DNA from: Larkinella humicola
GTDB taxonomy: Bacteria > Bacteroidota > Bacteroidia > Cytophagales > Spirosomataceae
Length of the DNA stretch: 64,000 nucleotides
NCBI RefSeq assembly: GCF_008727875.1
Contig: NZ_VTWS01000003.1
Location: 496,001-560,000 of the forward strand
Reading direction: 5' to 3'
This document shows positions 18,845 through 27,085 of this stretch, piece by piece. The notes under the pieces were generated by a model. That model was not told where the DNA came from. It saw only the letters and a program-made list of their open reading frames with translations, and made no database searches. Positions within the stretch are counted from its first letter, which is position 1; the number at the start of each line of letters is the position of its first letter. Both the position numbers and the translations under genes were made by a program.

Positions 18845-19138
18845 TTATGCTTCAGCGTAAATATCGATGATCTCCCCGTCGGCAACCGTCACGATTGCTT
18901 TCTTCCAGGTTGACGTCCGGCCTGCCGTAACAGCGCCTTTCTTCGTGCTCTTCGACTTCATGTGTCCGAAGCAACGCATCGTATTGACTTCCTTCACCGT
19001 AACGCCATACAATTTCTCGACAGCCTTTTTGATTTCGATTTTATTGGCATTCATCGACACCTCAAAACCGTATTGTCCCTTCTTATTCTGGGCCGTCACT
19101 TTTTCGGTAATGATCGGTCTTTTCAGTACGTTTTCCAT
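18845..19138 (-). CDS. rplW: 50S ribosomal protein L23
   Basis: The ATG at 19138 gives 97 residues starting MENVLKRPIITEKVTAQNKK. A TTG two codons earlier is also in frame but is less likely. L23 forms the ribosomal docking site for trigger factor and SRP at the exit tunnel. The gene lies 6 bases from rplD. Confidence 0.96.
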   Translation of the reverse strand: MENVLKRPIITEKVTAQNKKGQYGFEVSMNANKIEIKKAVEKLYGVTVKEVNTMRCFGHMKSKSTKKGAVTAGRTSTWKKAIVTVADGEIIDIYAEA

Positions 19139-19144
19139 AATCAA

Positions 19145-19771
19145 TTACTGGAGAAGAGATTCTAGTTTCGACAAAGCCCCTTCAGCAATCAGCAGACGGT
19201 CGGCGTGCATCAAATCATACGTATTCAAGTTGTCAGCCGTTACGACTTTCGCTTTTTGCAGGTTACGGCTCGACAGCACAACGTTGGTGTCTACCTCGGG
19301 CAGAATCAGCAACGTTTTCGTATTCAAAGCTTCAAAACCGGTCAAAAACTCAATGTATGACTTCGTACGGGGGCCTTCCAGGGTGAAGTTTTCCAGGATG
19401 GAAACGCTGTTACCCTGTGCTTTGGCGGCAAGCGCTGATTTACGGGCCAGTTGCTTTACTTTCTTGTTCAGTTTGAACGAGTAGTCACGCGGACGGGGAC
19501 CGAAGATGGTTCCACCGCCAACGAATACCGGCGATTTGATGGAACCGGCACGAGCACCACCCGTACCTTTTTGCTTCTTGATTTTACGAGTCGAGTGAGC
19601 ATTCTCGGCACGTTCTTTTACCTTGTGCGTTCCCTGACGTTGGTTGGCCAGGTATTGTTTCACGTCTAAGTAGATCGCGTGCTCGCTTGGCTCAATTCCG
19701 AAGATTTCAGCAGACAAGGTGATCTTCTTGCCTGTATCCTCGCCTTTCGAGTTATAAATTGCTACCTCCAT
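19145..19771 (-). CDS. rplD: 50S ribosomal protein L4
   Basis: A 208-residue L4 with the tunnel loop region (STRKIKKQKGTGGARAGSIK and GGGTIFGPRPRDYSFKLNKK). It lines the exit tunnel; in gammaproteobacteria it also represses its own operon. Whether it acts on the structured region upstream of rplC here is unknown. Confidence 0.97.
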   Translation of the reverse strand: MEVAIYNSKGEDTGKKITLSAEIFGIEPSEHAIYLDVKQYLANQRQGTHKVKERAENAHSTRKIKKQKGTGGARAGSIKSPVFVGGGTIFGPRPRDYSFKLNKKVKQLARKSALAAKAQGNSVSILENFTLEGPRTKSYIEFLTGFEALNTKTLLILPEVDTNVVLSSRNLQKAKVVTADNLNTYDLMHADRLLIAEGALSKLESLLQ

Positions 19772-19774
19772 GAT

Positions 19775-20395
19775 TTACTTATCTAAAATGAGGAACGAAT
19801 TTTTTGCGCCCGGAACCGAGCCGCTCACTACGATCAGATTTTGTTCTGACAGTATTTTCAAAACACGAAGGTTCTGAACTTTCACCCGGTTGCCACCCAT
19901 GCGACCGGCCATCCGGATGCCTTTGAAAACCCGTGAAGGGAATGAACAGGCACCGATAGAACCCGGGTGACGAGCGCGGTTGTGCTGACCGTGGGTTTGT
20001 CCACCGACACCACCGAAACCGTGACGTTTTACAACGCCCTGGAATCCGCGACCTTTTACCGTTCCGACGACATCAACGAAATCGCCTTCGACAAAAACAT
20101 CCGCGGCTTGCAGGGTTTCACCCAGGCTCAGCTCTTTTTCGAATGTTTTAAACTCAACTAACTTGCGCTTTGGCGTCGTACCGGCCTTTTTAAAGTGCCC
20201 CAGCAATGGCTTGGTTGTACGTTTTTCTTTCTTCTCGCCGTAACCCAACTGAACAGCCTGATAGCCGTCGTTCTCCTGCGTTTTTACGTGTGTAACGACA
20301 CAGGGACCAGCCTCAATAACTGTACATGCCAGAGCCTGCCCGTCAGCATTGTACAGACTGGTCATCCCAATCTTCTTTCCAATTAAACCAGACAT
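19775..20395 (-). CDS. rplC: 50S ribosomal protein L3
   Basis: A 206-residue L3 starting [20 protein letters not shown], with [22 protein letters not shown], where the family's methylated Gln lies. It is a primary assembly protein of the 50S subunit. It is the first gene behind a well-formed promoter at 20451-20482, so the S10 block probably has its own transcript separate from fusA-rpsJ. Confidence 0.97.
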   Translation of the reverse strand: MSGLIGKKIGMTSLYNADGQALACTVIEAGPCVVTHVKTQENDGYQAVQLGYGEKKEKRTTKPLLGHFKKAGTTPKRKLVEFKTFEKELSLGETLQAADVFVEGDFVDVVGTVKGRGFQGVVKRHGFGGVGGQTHGQHNRARHPGSIGACSFPSRVFKGIRMAGRMGGNRVKVQNLRVLKILSEQNLIVVSGSVPGAKNSFLILDK

Positions 20396-20450
20396 AAATA
20401 AGTGGTTGTAAAGCAGGAATTTATAGTTTCAACCCGAAAAAATCGGAGTG

Positions 20451-20482
20451 CAAAGGTAGGAATTACTAACTTTTATTCCAAA
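20451..20482 (-). promoter_or_regulatory. Bacteroidota-type promoter for the rplC operon
   Basis: On the minus strand the -33 box TTTG (20479-20482) is followed by 20 bases and the -7 box TACCTTTG (20451-20458). This is a perfect match to the TTTG-N19-21-TAnnTTTG consensus. It predicts a start near 20445 and a leader of about 50 bases before rplC. Confidence 0.85.
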
Positions 20483-20520
20483 CCGTATTTTACTTTATTC
20501 CAATGATTCCGAGCAAATTA

Positions 20521-20557
20521 AAAACAAAAAAGGCCAGGCGTGTTCCACCTGACCTTT
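20521..20557 (-). terminator. Rho-independent terminator upstream of rplC
   Basis: On the minus strand, AAAGGTCAGG (20557-20548) pairs with CCTGGCCTTT (20538-20529), nine Watson-Crick pairs and one G-U, followed by a T-rich run (TTTTTGTTTT, with one G). It ends either the fusA-rpsJ transcript or the candidate small RNA just upstream. Confidence 0.85.
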
Positions 20558-20664
20558 TCGCTCGGTTGACACAAATGCCTGTGTTACCGTACTAAATTAG
20601 TCAGATGCGGTTTCCGTGAAGGACCTTCACCCGAGGTATGTCTTTGCTCTTAATTCTAAATTCG
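20521..20664 (-). ncRNA. Candidate structured small RNA (or attenuator leader) between rpsJ and rplC
   Basis: The stretch begins downstream of a -7-like box TACCTTTG (20670-20677) and ends at a rho-independent terminator, giving about 140 bases. No convincing coding frame is seen. Three hairpins can be drawn: GTGAAG/CTTCAC with a 3-base loop (20616-20630), CGGT..ACACA/TGTGT..ACCG (20563-20589), and the terminator stem. SRP RNA and tmRNA signatures are not seen. It could be a free small RNA, a processed 3' end of the rpsJ mRNA, or an attenuator; the separate rplC promoter lies downstream of its terminator. Confidence 0.5.
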
Positions 20665-20669
20665 GCTTG

Positions 20670-20697
20670 CAAAGGTACGCTATTTTATGACTTCAAA
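20670..20697 (-). promoter_or_regulatory. Promoter-like element for the candidate small RNA
   Basis: On the minus strand the -7 box TACCTTTG (20670-20677) matches the consensus perfectly. The best -33 TTTG (20694-20697) is only 16 bases away, shorter than the usual 19-21, so strength is uncertain. Confidence 0.5.
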
Positions 20698-20734
20698 AAA
20701 CTTTTTTACCAAAAGTTACTGAAGATTCTTAGCG

Positions 20735-21040
20735 TTATACTTTGATCTCAACATCGACCCCGCTCGGAAGTTCCAGTTTCATCAGGGCATCGACCGTTTT
20801 GGCGCTGGTTGAGTAAATATCCACCAACCGCTTGTAGGTGCAAAGCTGGAATTGCTCCCGTGATTTTTTGTTGACGTGCGGAGACCGCAGAACCGTAAAG
20901 ATTTCTTTCTCGGTCGGCAGGGGAATCGGACCGCTCACGATAGCACCCGTTGATTTTACTGCCTTAACGATTTTTTCAGCCGACTTGTCGACCAGCATGT
21001 GGTCGAAGGACTTCAGTTTAATCCGAATTTTTTGATTCAT
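20735..21040 (-). CDS. rpsJ: 30S ribosomal protein S10
   Basis: A 101-residue S10 starting [20 protein letters not shown], with [30 protein letters not shown]. It is in the 30S head and doubles as the antitermination factor NusE. It follows fusA and is separated from rplC by about 340 bases, unlike the tight rpsJ-rplC spacing of many bacteria. Confidence 0.98.
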   Translation of the reverse strand: MNQKIRIKLKSFDHMLVDKSAEKIVKAVKSTGAIVSGPIPLPTEKEIFTVLRSPHVNKKSREQFQLCTYKRLVDIYSTSAKTVDALMKLELPSGVDVEIKV

Positions 21041-21134
21041 GACAAGTTGTGGTTCTGGTTATAATAGCCGGTAGTTAACCGACACGTGAGCCTCTGCCGA
21101 AAGAACCATTTACTCCAGCAGCGGTTTTTATTTA

Positions 21135-21175
21135 ATGACCAATGAACAATGCCTTACAGACTGTTCATTGGTCAT
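21135..21175. repeat. Perfect inverted repeat between fusA and rpsJ
   Basis: ATGACCAATGAACA (21135-21148) and TGTTCATTGGTCAT (21162-21175) are perfectly complementary over 14 bp with a 13-base loop. No T run follows on either strand, so it is more likely an mRNA processing or stability structure, or a relic of an interspersed repeat, than a terminator. Confidence 0.85.
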
Positions 21176-21189
21176 CTATGATTCAATCA

Positions 21190-23292
21190 TTAAGCTCTAA
21201 CGGCTCCTTTTGCTTTCGCTACGATTCCTTCTGCCAGGTTAGTCGGCACTTGTTCGTAGTGTGCGAATGTCAGGTTGGCTGTGGCACGCCCTGACGACAT
21301 CGTACGCAGATCCGTTACATAACCGAACAGTTCCGACAGCGGAACGTCAGCCTTGATTACCTGCGAACCAGCCCGTGAATCCATTCCTTTCATGATACCG
21401 CGACGACGGTTTAAGTCACCCGTGATCGGACCGGTATATTCTTCCGGCGTCAGTACTTCAACGGCCATAATCGGTTCCAGTAGTTTAGGACCGGCATTTT
21501 TAGCCGCTTCCCGGAAGCCCAGACGCGCTGCCAGTTCAAACGACAGAGAGTCGGAGTCAACGTCGTGGAAAGAACCGTGGAACAAGCGAACTTTCATCGA
21601 ATCCAGCGGATAGCCCGCCAACGGACCCGTCGACATGGCTTCGCGGAATCCTTTTTCGACCGATGGGATGAATTCGCGCGGAATAACCCCACCCACAATA
21701 CCGTTTATAAACTCCAGACCGGTTTTGCCTTCTTCGCCCGGCATGATTTCGAACACGATATCGGCAAATTTACCACGACCACCCGTTTGCTTCTTGTAAA
21801 GCTCGCGGTGTTCGAAGCTCTTCGTCAACGTTTCTTTGTAGGCTACCTGCGGAGCACCCTGGTTGACTTCCACTTTGAATTCACGACGCATCCGGTCGAT
21901 GATAATTTCAAGGTGCAACTCACCCATACCGCGGATAATCGTCTGACCGGTTTCTTCATCCGTCTCTACTTTTAAAGTCGGATCTTCTTCGATCAGTTTA
22001 CCAATGGCTTTCGAGAAGTTATCCTGATCAGCCGTTTTCTTCGGTTCGATGGCGTATCCAATAACCGGATCCGGGAAGACCATGGATTCCAGTACGATCG
22101 GGTGTTTCTCATCACAAAGCGTATCGCCCGTTTTGATGTCCTTGAACCCAACGACGGCACCAATATCACCAGCCCGCAGTTTGTCGATCTGGTTTTGTTT
22201 GTTGGCGTGCATCTGGAAAATCCGCGAAATCCGTTCCTTGTTGCCCGAACGCGTGTTCAAAACGTAGGAACCGGAATCCAGAATACCGGAATAAACCCGT
22301 ACAAAACACAGACGTCCTACGTAGGGGTCAGTGGCAATTTTAAAACCTAAAGCCGTAAACGGATCGGTTTCGTTCGGATGACGAATGACTTCCTGATCCG
22401 TATCGGGGTTGGTTCCTTTAATTTCCGGTTTATCGAGTGGAGAAGGCAGCAACGACATCACGTAGTCGAGCATCGTCTGAACACCTTTGTTCTTGAACGA
22501 TGAACCACACAACATCGGAACAATTTTCATCTCGATGGTCGCCTGACGCAGGGCGGTCAGGATTTCGTCTTCCGTGATCGATTCCGGATCTTCGAAATAT
22601 TTCTCCATCAGCGACTCGTCGTAATCCGCAACGGCTTCGAGGAGTTTTTCGCGCCATTCTTTCGCTTCTTCCAGCATGTCGTCCGGAATCGGAACTTCCT
22701 GGAACGTCATGCCTTTATCGTGTTCGTTCCACTGAATACCGCGGAAGTTCACCAGATCGACTACACCTTTGAAGTTATCTTCGGCCCCGATTGGCAATTG
22801 CAGCGGCACGGCATTGCTGCCGAGCATATCCTTCACCTGCTGACAAACGTTCAGGAAGTCAGCACCGGCGCGGTCCATCTTGTTCACGAAACCCAGACGG
22901 GCTACGTTGTAGTTGTTGGCCAAACGCCAGTTGGTTTCCGACTGAGGTTCAACCCCATCTACGGCACTAAACAAAAACACCAGACCATCCAGAACCCGCA
23001 GCGAACGGTTCACTTCCACCGTAAAGTCAACGTGACCCGGCGTATCGATGATGTTCACGTGGTAGTTCTGGTCGCGGTATTTCCAGTTGACGGTAGTCGC
23101 TGCCGACGTAATGGTGATTCCTCGTTCCTGTTCCTGCTCCATCCAGTCCATGGTAGCGGCCCCTTCGTGTACTTCGCCGATTTTGTGGCTGACCCCGGAG
23201 TAATAAAGAATCCGCTCGGTGGTAGTCGTTTTACCGGCGTCGATGTGGGCAGCGATACCAATGTTTCGCAGGTATCGAAGATCAGTTGCCAT
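21190..23292 (-). CDS. fusA: Elongation factor G
   Basis: The 700-residue GTPase drives ribosomal translocation. The G1 loop ([19 protein letters not shown]), the DTPGHVDF G3 motif and the [10 protein letters not shown]4 motif are visible, followed by domains II-V. Length is normal. It starts its own transcript from a promoter at 23387-23418. rpsL and rpsG, which usually precede fusA, are not adjacent here. Confidence 0.98.
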   Translation of the reverse strand: MATDLRYLRNIGIAAHIDAGKTTTTERILYYSGVSHKIGEVHEGAATMDWMEQEQERGITITSAATTVNWKYRDQNYHVNIIDTPGHVDFTVEVNRSLRVLDGLVFLFSAVDGVEPQSETNWRLANNYNVARLGFVNKMDRAGADFLNVCQQVKDMLGSNAVPLQLPIGAEDNFKGVVDLVNFRGIQWNEHDKGMTFQEVPIPDDMLEEAKEWREKLLEAVADYDESLMEKYFEDPESITEDEILTALRQATIEMKIVPMLCGSSFKNKGVQTMLDYVMSLLPSPLDKPEIKGTNPDTDQEVIRHPNETDPFTALGFKIATDPYVGRLCFVRVYSGILDSGSYVLNTRSGNKERISRIFQMHANKQNQIDKLRAGDIGAVVGFKDIKTGDTLCDEKHPIVLESMVFPDPVIGYAIEPKKTADQDNFSKAIGKLIEEDPTLKVETDEETGQTIIRGMGELHLEIIIDRMRREFKVEVNQGAPQVAYKETLTKSFEHRELYKKQTGGRGKFADIVFEIMPGEEGKTGLEFINGIVGGVIPREFIPSVEKGFREAMSTGPLAGYPLDSMKVRLFHGSFHDVDSDSLSFELAARLGFREAAKNAGPKLLEPIMAVEVLTPEEYTGPITGDLNRRRGIMKGMDSRAGSQVIKADVPLSELFGYVTDLRTMSSGRATANLTFAHYEQVPTNLAEGIVAKAKGAVRA

Positions 23293-23386
23293 AATGAAGT
23301 ATAATTACAGAAGTTAATGTACAATTGCAGGGATCCGAAAAAGCAACTTGTTGGTATCAAAAAGGCACTTTTCGCGAATCAGAGCG

Positions 23387-23418
23387 CAAAGATAGGGAAT
23401 CGGGGATGGAAAAGCAAA
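23387..23418 (-). promoter_or_regulatory. Bacteroidota-type promoter for fusA
   Basis: On the minus strand, TTTG (23415-23418) lies exactly 20 bases before TATCTTTG (23387-23394), matching the consensus. The predicted start is near 23380, about 88 bases before the fusA ATG. Confidence 0.85.
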
Positions 23419-23525
23419 AGTATTGTAAAGACTATTGCAAAAGTTAATAGTCAGGAAATGAAAGCAATACCGGTTTTCAAACCGATTCTTCAGGACGACA
23501 CCGGTTCCGGCGGCTGCGATGGGCT

Positions 23526-24548
23526 TTACACAGCGGCATACGCATCCAGACCCGCCTGCAGACGCTGCCGGATGGCCACACGAAGCCGCTCGGGGGCCAG
23601 AACGATCATCCCCTCCCCAAAACCCAGAATCTCTTTTTCCAATTCATAATTGTGTTGCACCCGGAGTTGAATGACAATACCCTCGTCCCGCCGTTCCAGC
23701 ACCTGCTGGGAATGATGAAGCGGTTTGGTTTCCACGTAGGGAGCGTGCAGACGGCTTACAAACAGTTTTACTGGAACAGCACGCAGATTTTCACTGACCG
23801 TAACCCCGATCACATCGCGGTAATACCCATCAGCATCCGTCATCTCATTCGGAATATAATCCGTATCGGATGCTGGGTTGATAGCCACCATGCGGTCCAG
23901 TGCTAAGTGCATGATCCCTTGCTTATCTTTCCCTTTCTGCACACCGGCCGCAAACCAGCGGTTCTTAAACTCTTTCAACCACCAGACATGAAAAGTGAAG
24001 AGCTGGGGAGATCGTGCAACAAACGACTGGTACCGGATCTGAAGGGCCTTTTTCTGAATAACCGCCTGATAGAGTTCTTCCAGGAAATGCAGCCCTTTCA
24101 GCCCTTCGTTCTTCTCAAAATCAATAACCGGGGCCGACTTCCGGCCCGTCGAGTACACGTGGTCTTCGAGTTTCTGAACGACTTCATTCAGCGACGAAAA
24201 GTGAGAAAACCCTTTGAATTGTTTCAACACCTCAACGGCTTCATTCATGCGCAGCAAATCGCCATCCGACAGCGGAATGTTGGTAATGCTGTAGGCGGGA
24301 TCTTCGTACGTATAATACTTTTTCTCCAGAACGACGATCGGCGCAAAATAACCGAGTTTGTCGCTCCGCATCAGTTGCAGGTCGGCCTGAATGGTCCGTC
24401 GGCTGATTCCTTTGTCAATCCCTTCGTACTCGTAAAGTGCTTCCGAAACCCGCTCAATCAGGTCGTCCAGCGTCCATTTGCGTTGCCGGTTTCGCAGACA
24501 GGCATCCAGCGTTTTATAACGAATCAGGGCATTCCGGTTGACGGGCAT
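23526..24548 (-). CDS. WYL-domain transcriptional regulator
   Basis: The 340-residue protein begins with a helical DNA-binding region (residues about 1-75, including the recognition-like segment GISRRTIQADLQLMRSDKLG) and has a WYL domain in its middle (about 165-240, with KKALQIRYQSF and KNRWFAAGVQKGK). A C-terminal WYL extension follows. WYL proteins sense nucleic acids or nucleotides and regulate defence or repair genes; some are activators. It is divergent from rtcB, and the 247-base gap between them holds two inverted repeats, so control of rtcB is a reasonable inference. Confidence 0.9.
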   Translation of the reverse strand: MPVNRNALIRYKTLDACLRNRQRKWTLDDLIERVSEALYEYEGIDKGISRRTIQADLQLMRSDKLGYFAPIVVLEKKYYTYEDPAYSITNIPLSDGDLLRMNEAVEVLKQFKGFSHFSSLNEVVQKLEDHVYSTGRKSAPVIDFEKNEGLKGLHFLEELYQAVIQKKALQIRYQSFVARSPQLFTFHVWWLKEFKNRWFAAGVQKGKDKQGIMHLALDRMVAINPASDTDYIPNEMTDADGYYRDVIGVTVSENLRAVPVKLFVSRLHAPYVETKPLHHSQQVLERRDEGIVIQLRVQHNYELEKEILGFGEGMIVLAPERLRVAIRQRLQAGLDAYAAV

Positions 24549-24592
24549 GGATCAATCTGAATTTTTTGAGAAAAATCGATATTTTTTTTGAA

Positions 24593-24613
24593 CTGCGCAA
24601 AAACACTGCGCAG
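24593..24613. promoter_or_regulatory. Perfect CTGCGCA/TGCGCAG palindrome upstream of the WYL gene
   Basis: CTGCGCA (24593-24599) and TGCGCAG (24607-24613) are inverted with a 7-base spacer. A -7-like AACCTTTG (24622-24629) pointing towards rtcB lies 8 bases beyond, with no proper -33 box. The palindrome covers the place where that box should be, as expected for an activator operator. Confidence 0.5.
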
Positions 24614-24736
24614 AAGAGTCCAACCTTTGTAGCGACAGAACAGACCAGTTATCAAACCGGATGCGGGTTTCTCAATAGCCTGGTAATATCGAAGGAAATT
24701 CTGGTCCGTCGGCGAAACCGCTAATTTTATAAAATT

Positions 24737-24781
24737 CCCGACCTTCCTGAAAGATAGATCAACACTTTTGGGAAAGTCGGG
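24737..24781. promoter_or_regulatory. Inverted repeat just upstream of rtcB
   Basis: CCCGACCTTCC (24737-24747) and GGAAAGTCGGG (24771-24781) pair at 10 of 11 positions with a 23-base spacer, ending 14 bases before the rtcB ATG. It may be a second operator or an mRNA hairpin controlling rtcB translation. Confidence 0.45.
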
Positions 24782-24795
24782 TAAACTGAAAGATC

Positions 24796-26322
24796 ATGGA
24801 AACTTCCGTTGTACTTGAAGATATTTTGATACTGGGACCCATCCCGGAATCGCTACATACCCCGTTTCTGCGCGTGGCCAATGGGTTGCTGCAACGCGCC
24901 GGGTATTCCAAAGAAAAAGCGATGGGTTTGCTGGCACAGATGCTTCAGAATCCCAAAAAATTTGCGTATTCCAAAAACAAGGTTACCAACCTGGCTCAGG
25001 CCGTTTATGCATTGAACAAGCAGGGAATTGCTGTTCCGCTGAGTGAAACCGGCATGACTTATCTACCACCGGAACCCGCTCCTTTTGTGCTGGACGCCAG
25101 CGAAAAACAAGCAGATCGCGACTTCGGCCTGCGCTCCGATGCGTTACCGTATGCGGTTTTCGGTCGCGACCAGATCGAGGAAGGCGCTCTGAAACAGATG
25201 GAAACAGCCGCCAGTCTGCCCATTTCGGTAGCCGGGGCCTTGATGCCGGATGCGCATCAGGGCTACGGATTGCCGATCGGGGGCGTTCTGGCGACGGAAG
25301 CCCATACGGTTATTCCCTTTGCGGTGGGTGTCGACATTGCCTGCCGGATGTGTCTGTCGGTCTTCGATTTGCCCCCGGCTTTTTTAAAACGACAACCCGA
25401 TCTCCTGAAAAAATCGCTGCTAGAAAAAACCAAATTCGGTATGGGGGGTGAAACCCGCGACAAAATCGACGAAACCGTCATGGATTTGCCGGACTGGCAG
25501 GCCACCAAGGTAATCCGCAACCTGAAAGACAAGGCTTACCGGCAATTGGGAAGCTCCGGAACCGGAAACCATTTTGTCGAATGGGGCGTCGTGGAGGTCT
25601 ACGAACCGGATGACCAACTGAACCTGCCACCGGGCGAATACCTGGCCCTGCTCTCCCATTCCGGCTCACGCGGTTTTGGCGGAAACGTCGCCAATTACTA
25701 TTCCAAACTGGCGATGCAGAAAACCCGGTTGCCCAAACAGGCGGCTCATTTGGCCTGGCTGGACCTGAACACGGAGGAAGGACAGGAATACTGGATTGCC
25801 ATGAATCTGGCCGGTGCGTATGCTTCCGCCAATCACCACGAGATTCACCGTAAACTGGCGAAGGCACTGGGTGAAAAACCGCTGACGATGGTCGAAAACC
25901 ACCACAATTTTGCGTGGAAAGAACAACTCGCCGACGGCCGTGACGTCATTGTGCACCGGAAAGGAGCCACCCCCGCCGGGGCCAATGTGCTGGGCATTAT
26001 TCCGGGTTCCATGACCCAACCCGGTTTTGTGGTTCGCGGAAAGGGTCATGCGGATTCGCTGAATTCGGCCTCCCACGGAGCGGGGCGGTTGATGTCGCGA
26101 ACGCAGGCGTTCAACACCCTGACGCGCTCCCAATGGAACAAGGCCTTGAAAGAAGCCGATATCCAACTGATCGGTGGCGATCTGGACGAAGCACCGATGG
26201 TGTACAAAAACATCGAAACCGTTATCGATGCTCAACGCGATCTGGTAGAAGTTCTGGCGAAATTTACGCCGAAAATCGTCCGGATGGCCGACGCCAACCG
26301 CAAGGAAGGGCGGGAAGACTAG
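24796..26322 (+). CDS. rtcB: RNA-splicing ligase RtcB family protein
   Basis: The 508-residue protein is an RtcB-type 3'-phosphate/5'-OH RNA ligase. Family motifs are present in order: DAHQGYGLPIGG (152-163), the metal site with Asp180 and Cys183 (VGVDIACRM), GSSGTGNHF (252-260), LSHSGSRG (286-293), VHRKGATPAG (386-395) and SASHGAGR (424-431), whose His427 corresponds to the guanylylated His. An N-terminal part of about 95 residues precedes the core, and the protein is longer than the roughly 400-480 residues of common RtcBs. It repairs or splices RNA, using GTP and Mn. Divergent from a WYL regulator; no archease or rtcA is seen nearby. Confidence 0.93.
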   Translation: METSVVLEDILILGPIPESLHTPFLRVANGLLQRAGYSKEKAMGLLAQMLQNPKKFAYSKNKVTNLAQAVYALNKQGIAVPLSETGMTYLPPEPAPFVLDASEKQADRDFGLRSDALPYAVFGRDQIEEGALKQMETAASLPISVAGALMPDAHQGYGLPIGGVLATEAHTVIPFAVGVDIACRMCLSVFDLPPAFLKRQPDLLKKSLLEKTKFGMGGETRDKIDETVMDLPDWQATKVIRNLKDKAYRQLGSSGTGNHFVEWGVVEVYEPDDQLNLPPGEYLALLSHSGSRGFGGNVANYYSKLAMQKTRLPKQAAHLAWLDLNTEEGQEYWIAMNLAGAYASANHHEIHRKLAKALGEKPLTMVENHHNFAWKEQLADGRDVIVHRKGATPAGANVLGIIPGSMTQPGFVVRGKGHADSLNSASHGAGRLMSRTQAFNTLTRSQWNKALKEADIQLIGGDLDEAPMVYKNIETVIDAQRDLVEVLAKFTPKIVRMADANRKEGRED

Positions 26323-26454
26323 GCAGCCTTGTTGCTTCGTCTTCCTACTTTTCACCCTCTATTTTTTCAGGAGCATAGCGTTCTGCCTGGCATCCTTGTG
26401 CGGCATCGACAGTGTCATTTTGGGTGCAACCTGTTAATTTTCGGCAATTTACCG

Positions 26455-26462
26455 TACCTTTG
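26455..26462 (+). promoter_or_regulatory. -7 box of the metal-efflux operon
   Basis: TACCTTTG matches the Bacteroidota -7 consensus and lies 14 bases before the ATG at 26476. No TTTG lies at the right distance upstream, so an activator or a divergent -33 may be involved. Confidence 0.45.
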
Positions 26463-26475
26463 TCGTACGGATTTT

Positions 26476-26886
26476 ATGAAAAAACTGCGTCAACTTCCTT
26501 TTCTGCACCGGCTTTTCTGTTTGTTGATGGCCATTAATGTCCTCAACTTCAGCATTGATGCCCCGGATCACCTCACCCAATCTGTTCATCAGAATGTGGG
26601 TGCGGAAGATCTGTCGGTCAACAAAATGGAAAGTATTGGCGAGGTTCTGCTCGAAGAGGTTCTGGCGATTCCCAATGCCGTACCGGAACGGGATGATCCG
26701 GATCATCCCATTGCGGTCAAACTCGTCAAAACCGTTTATGACTGGACCGCACCCAGCGTGATGGTGCCGTTGCCGAAAGTGGCGGTTAGCTTTTGCCTGC
26801 TGGTTCCCCGGAAGCATCTCTTCTCTGCTTCTTTCTATTCGTCTCATTCGCCCGAGATCGATTCTCCTCCGCCCCAACGGGCCTGA
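26476..26886 (+). CDS. Small exported protein of metal-efflux operons (136 aa)
   Basis: The chosen ATG gives MKKLRQLPFLHRLFCLLMAI, a basic then hydrophobic signal-like start; longer starts upstream precede the promoter box. The mature part is acidic (NVGAEDLSVNKMESIGEVLL, then VPERDDPDH), has a hydrophobic patch near residue 105 and ends in a Pro-rich SHSPEIDSPPPQRA. Small proteins with this AEDLS...MES pattern and Pro-rich end are often found just upstream of CzcC-like genes in Bacteroidota (from memory). No biochemical function is known; metal sensing or chaperoning is a guess. Confidence 0.75.
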   Translation: MKKLRQLPFLHRLFCLLMAINVLNFSIDAPDHLTQSVHQNVGAEDLSVNKMESIGEVLLEEVLAIPNAVPERDDPDHPIAVKLVKTVYDWTAPSVMVPLPKVAVSFCLLVPRKHLFSASFYSSHSPEIDSPPPQRA

Positions 26887-27085
26887 TCAAGTCCCCTTTT
26901 GTGTGAAGAACTGACCGGCTCCCTGCATTCGGTTGCCGACGGTTTTCTTCTGTTTTTCGCATCCGCCGGTTGCCGTCATCCGCTGTTTTGCTGCGTCGGT
27001 TCTTTTTGGATTGGTCGCTGGCATTTCTCCCGGTGCTGGTGATCGTGCGGTCATGCCATTCTTTTTCTTACGATATTTTTAGATC

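Noticed and set aside
20521-20664. SRP (4.5S) RNA or tmRNA at this place
   Set aside because: The SRP tetraloop/GGAAGCAG-type core and the tmRNA tRNA-like ends are not seen, so only an unnamed RNA is proposed.
26887-27085. Possible gene remnant between the small exported protein and the TolC-family gene
   Set aside because: Reading frames here are short and resemble no known protein; no terminator or promoter is clear either.
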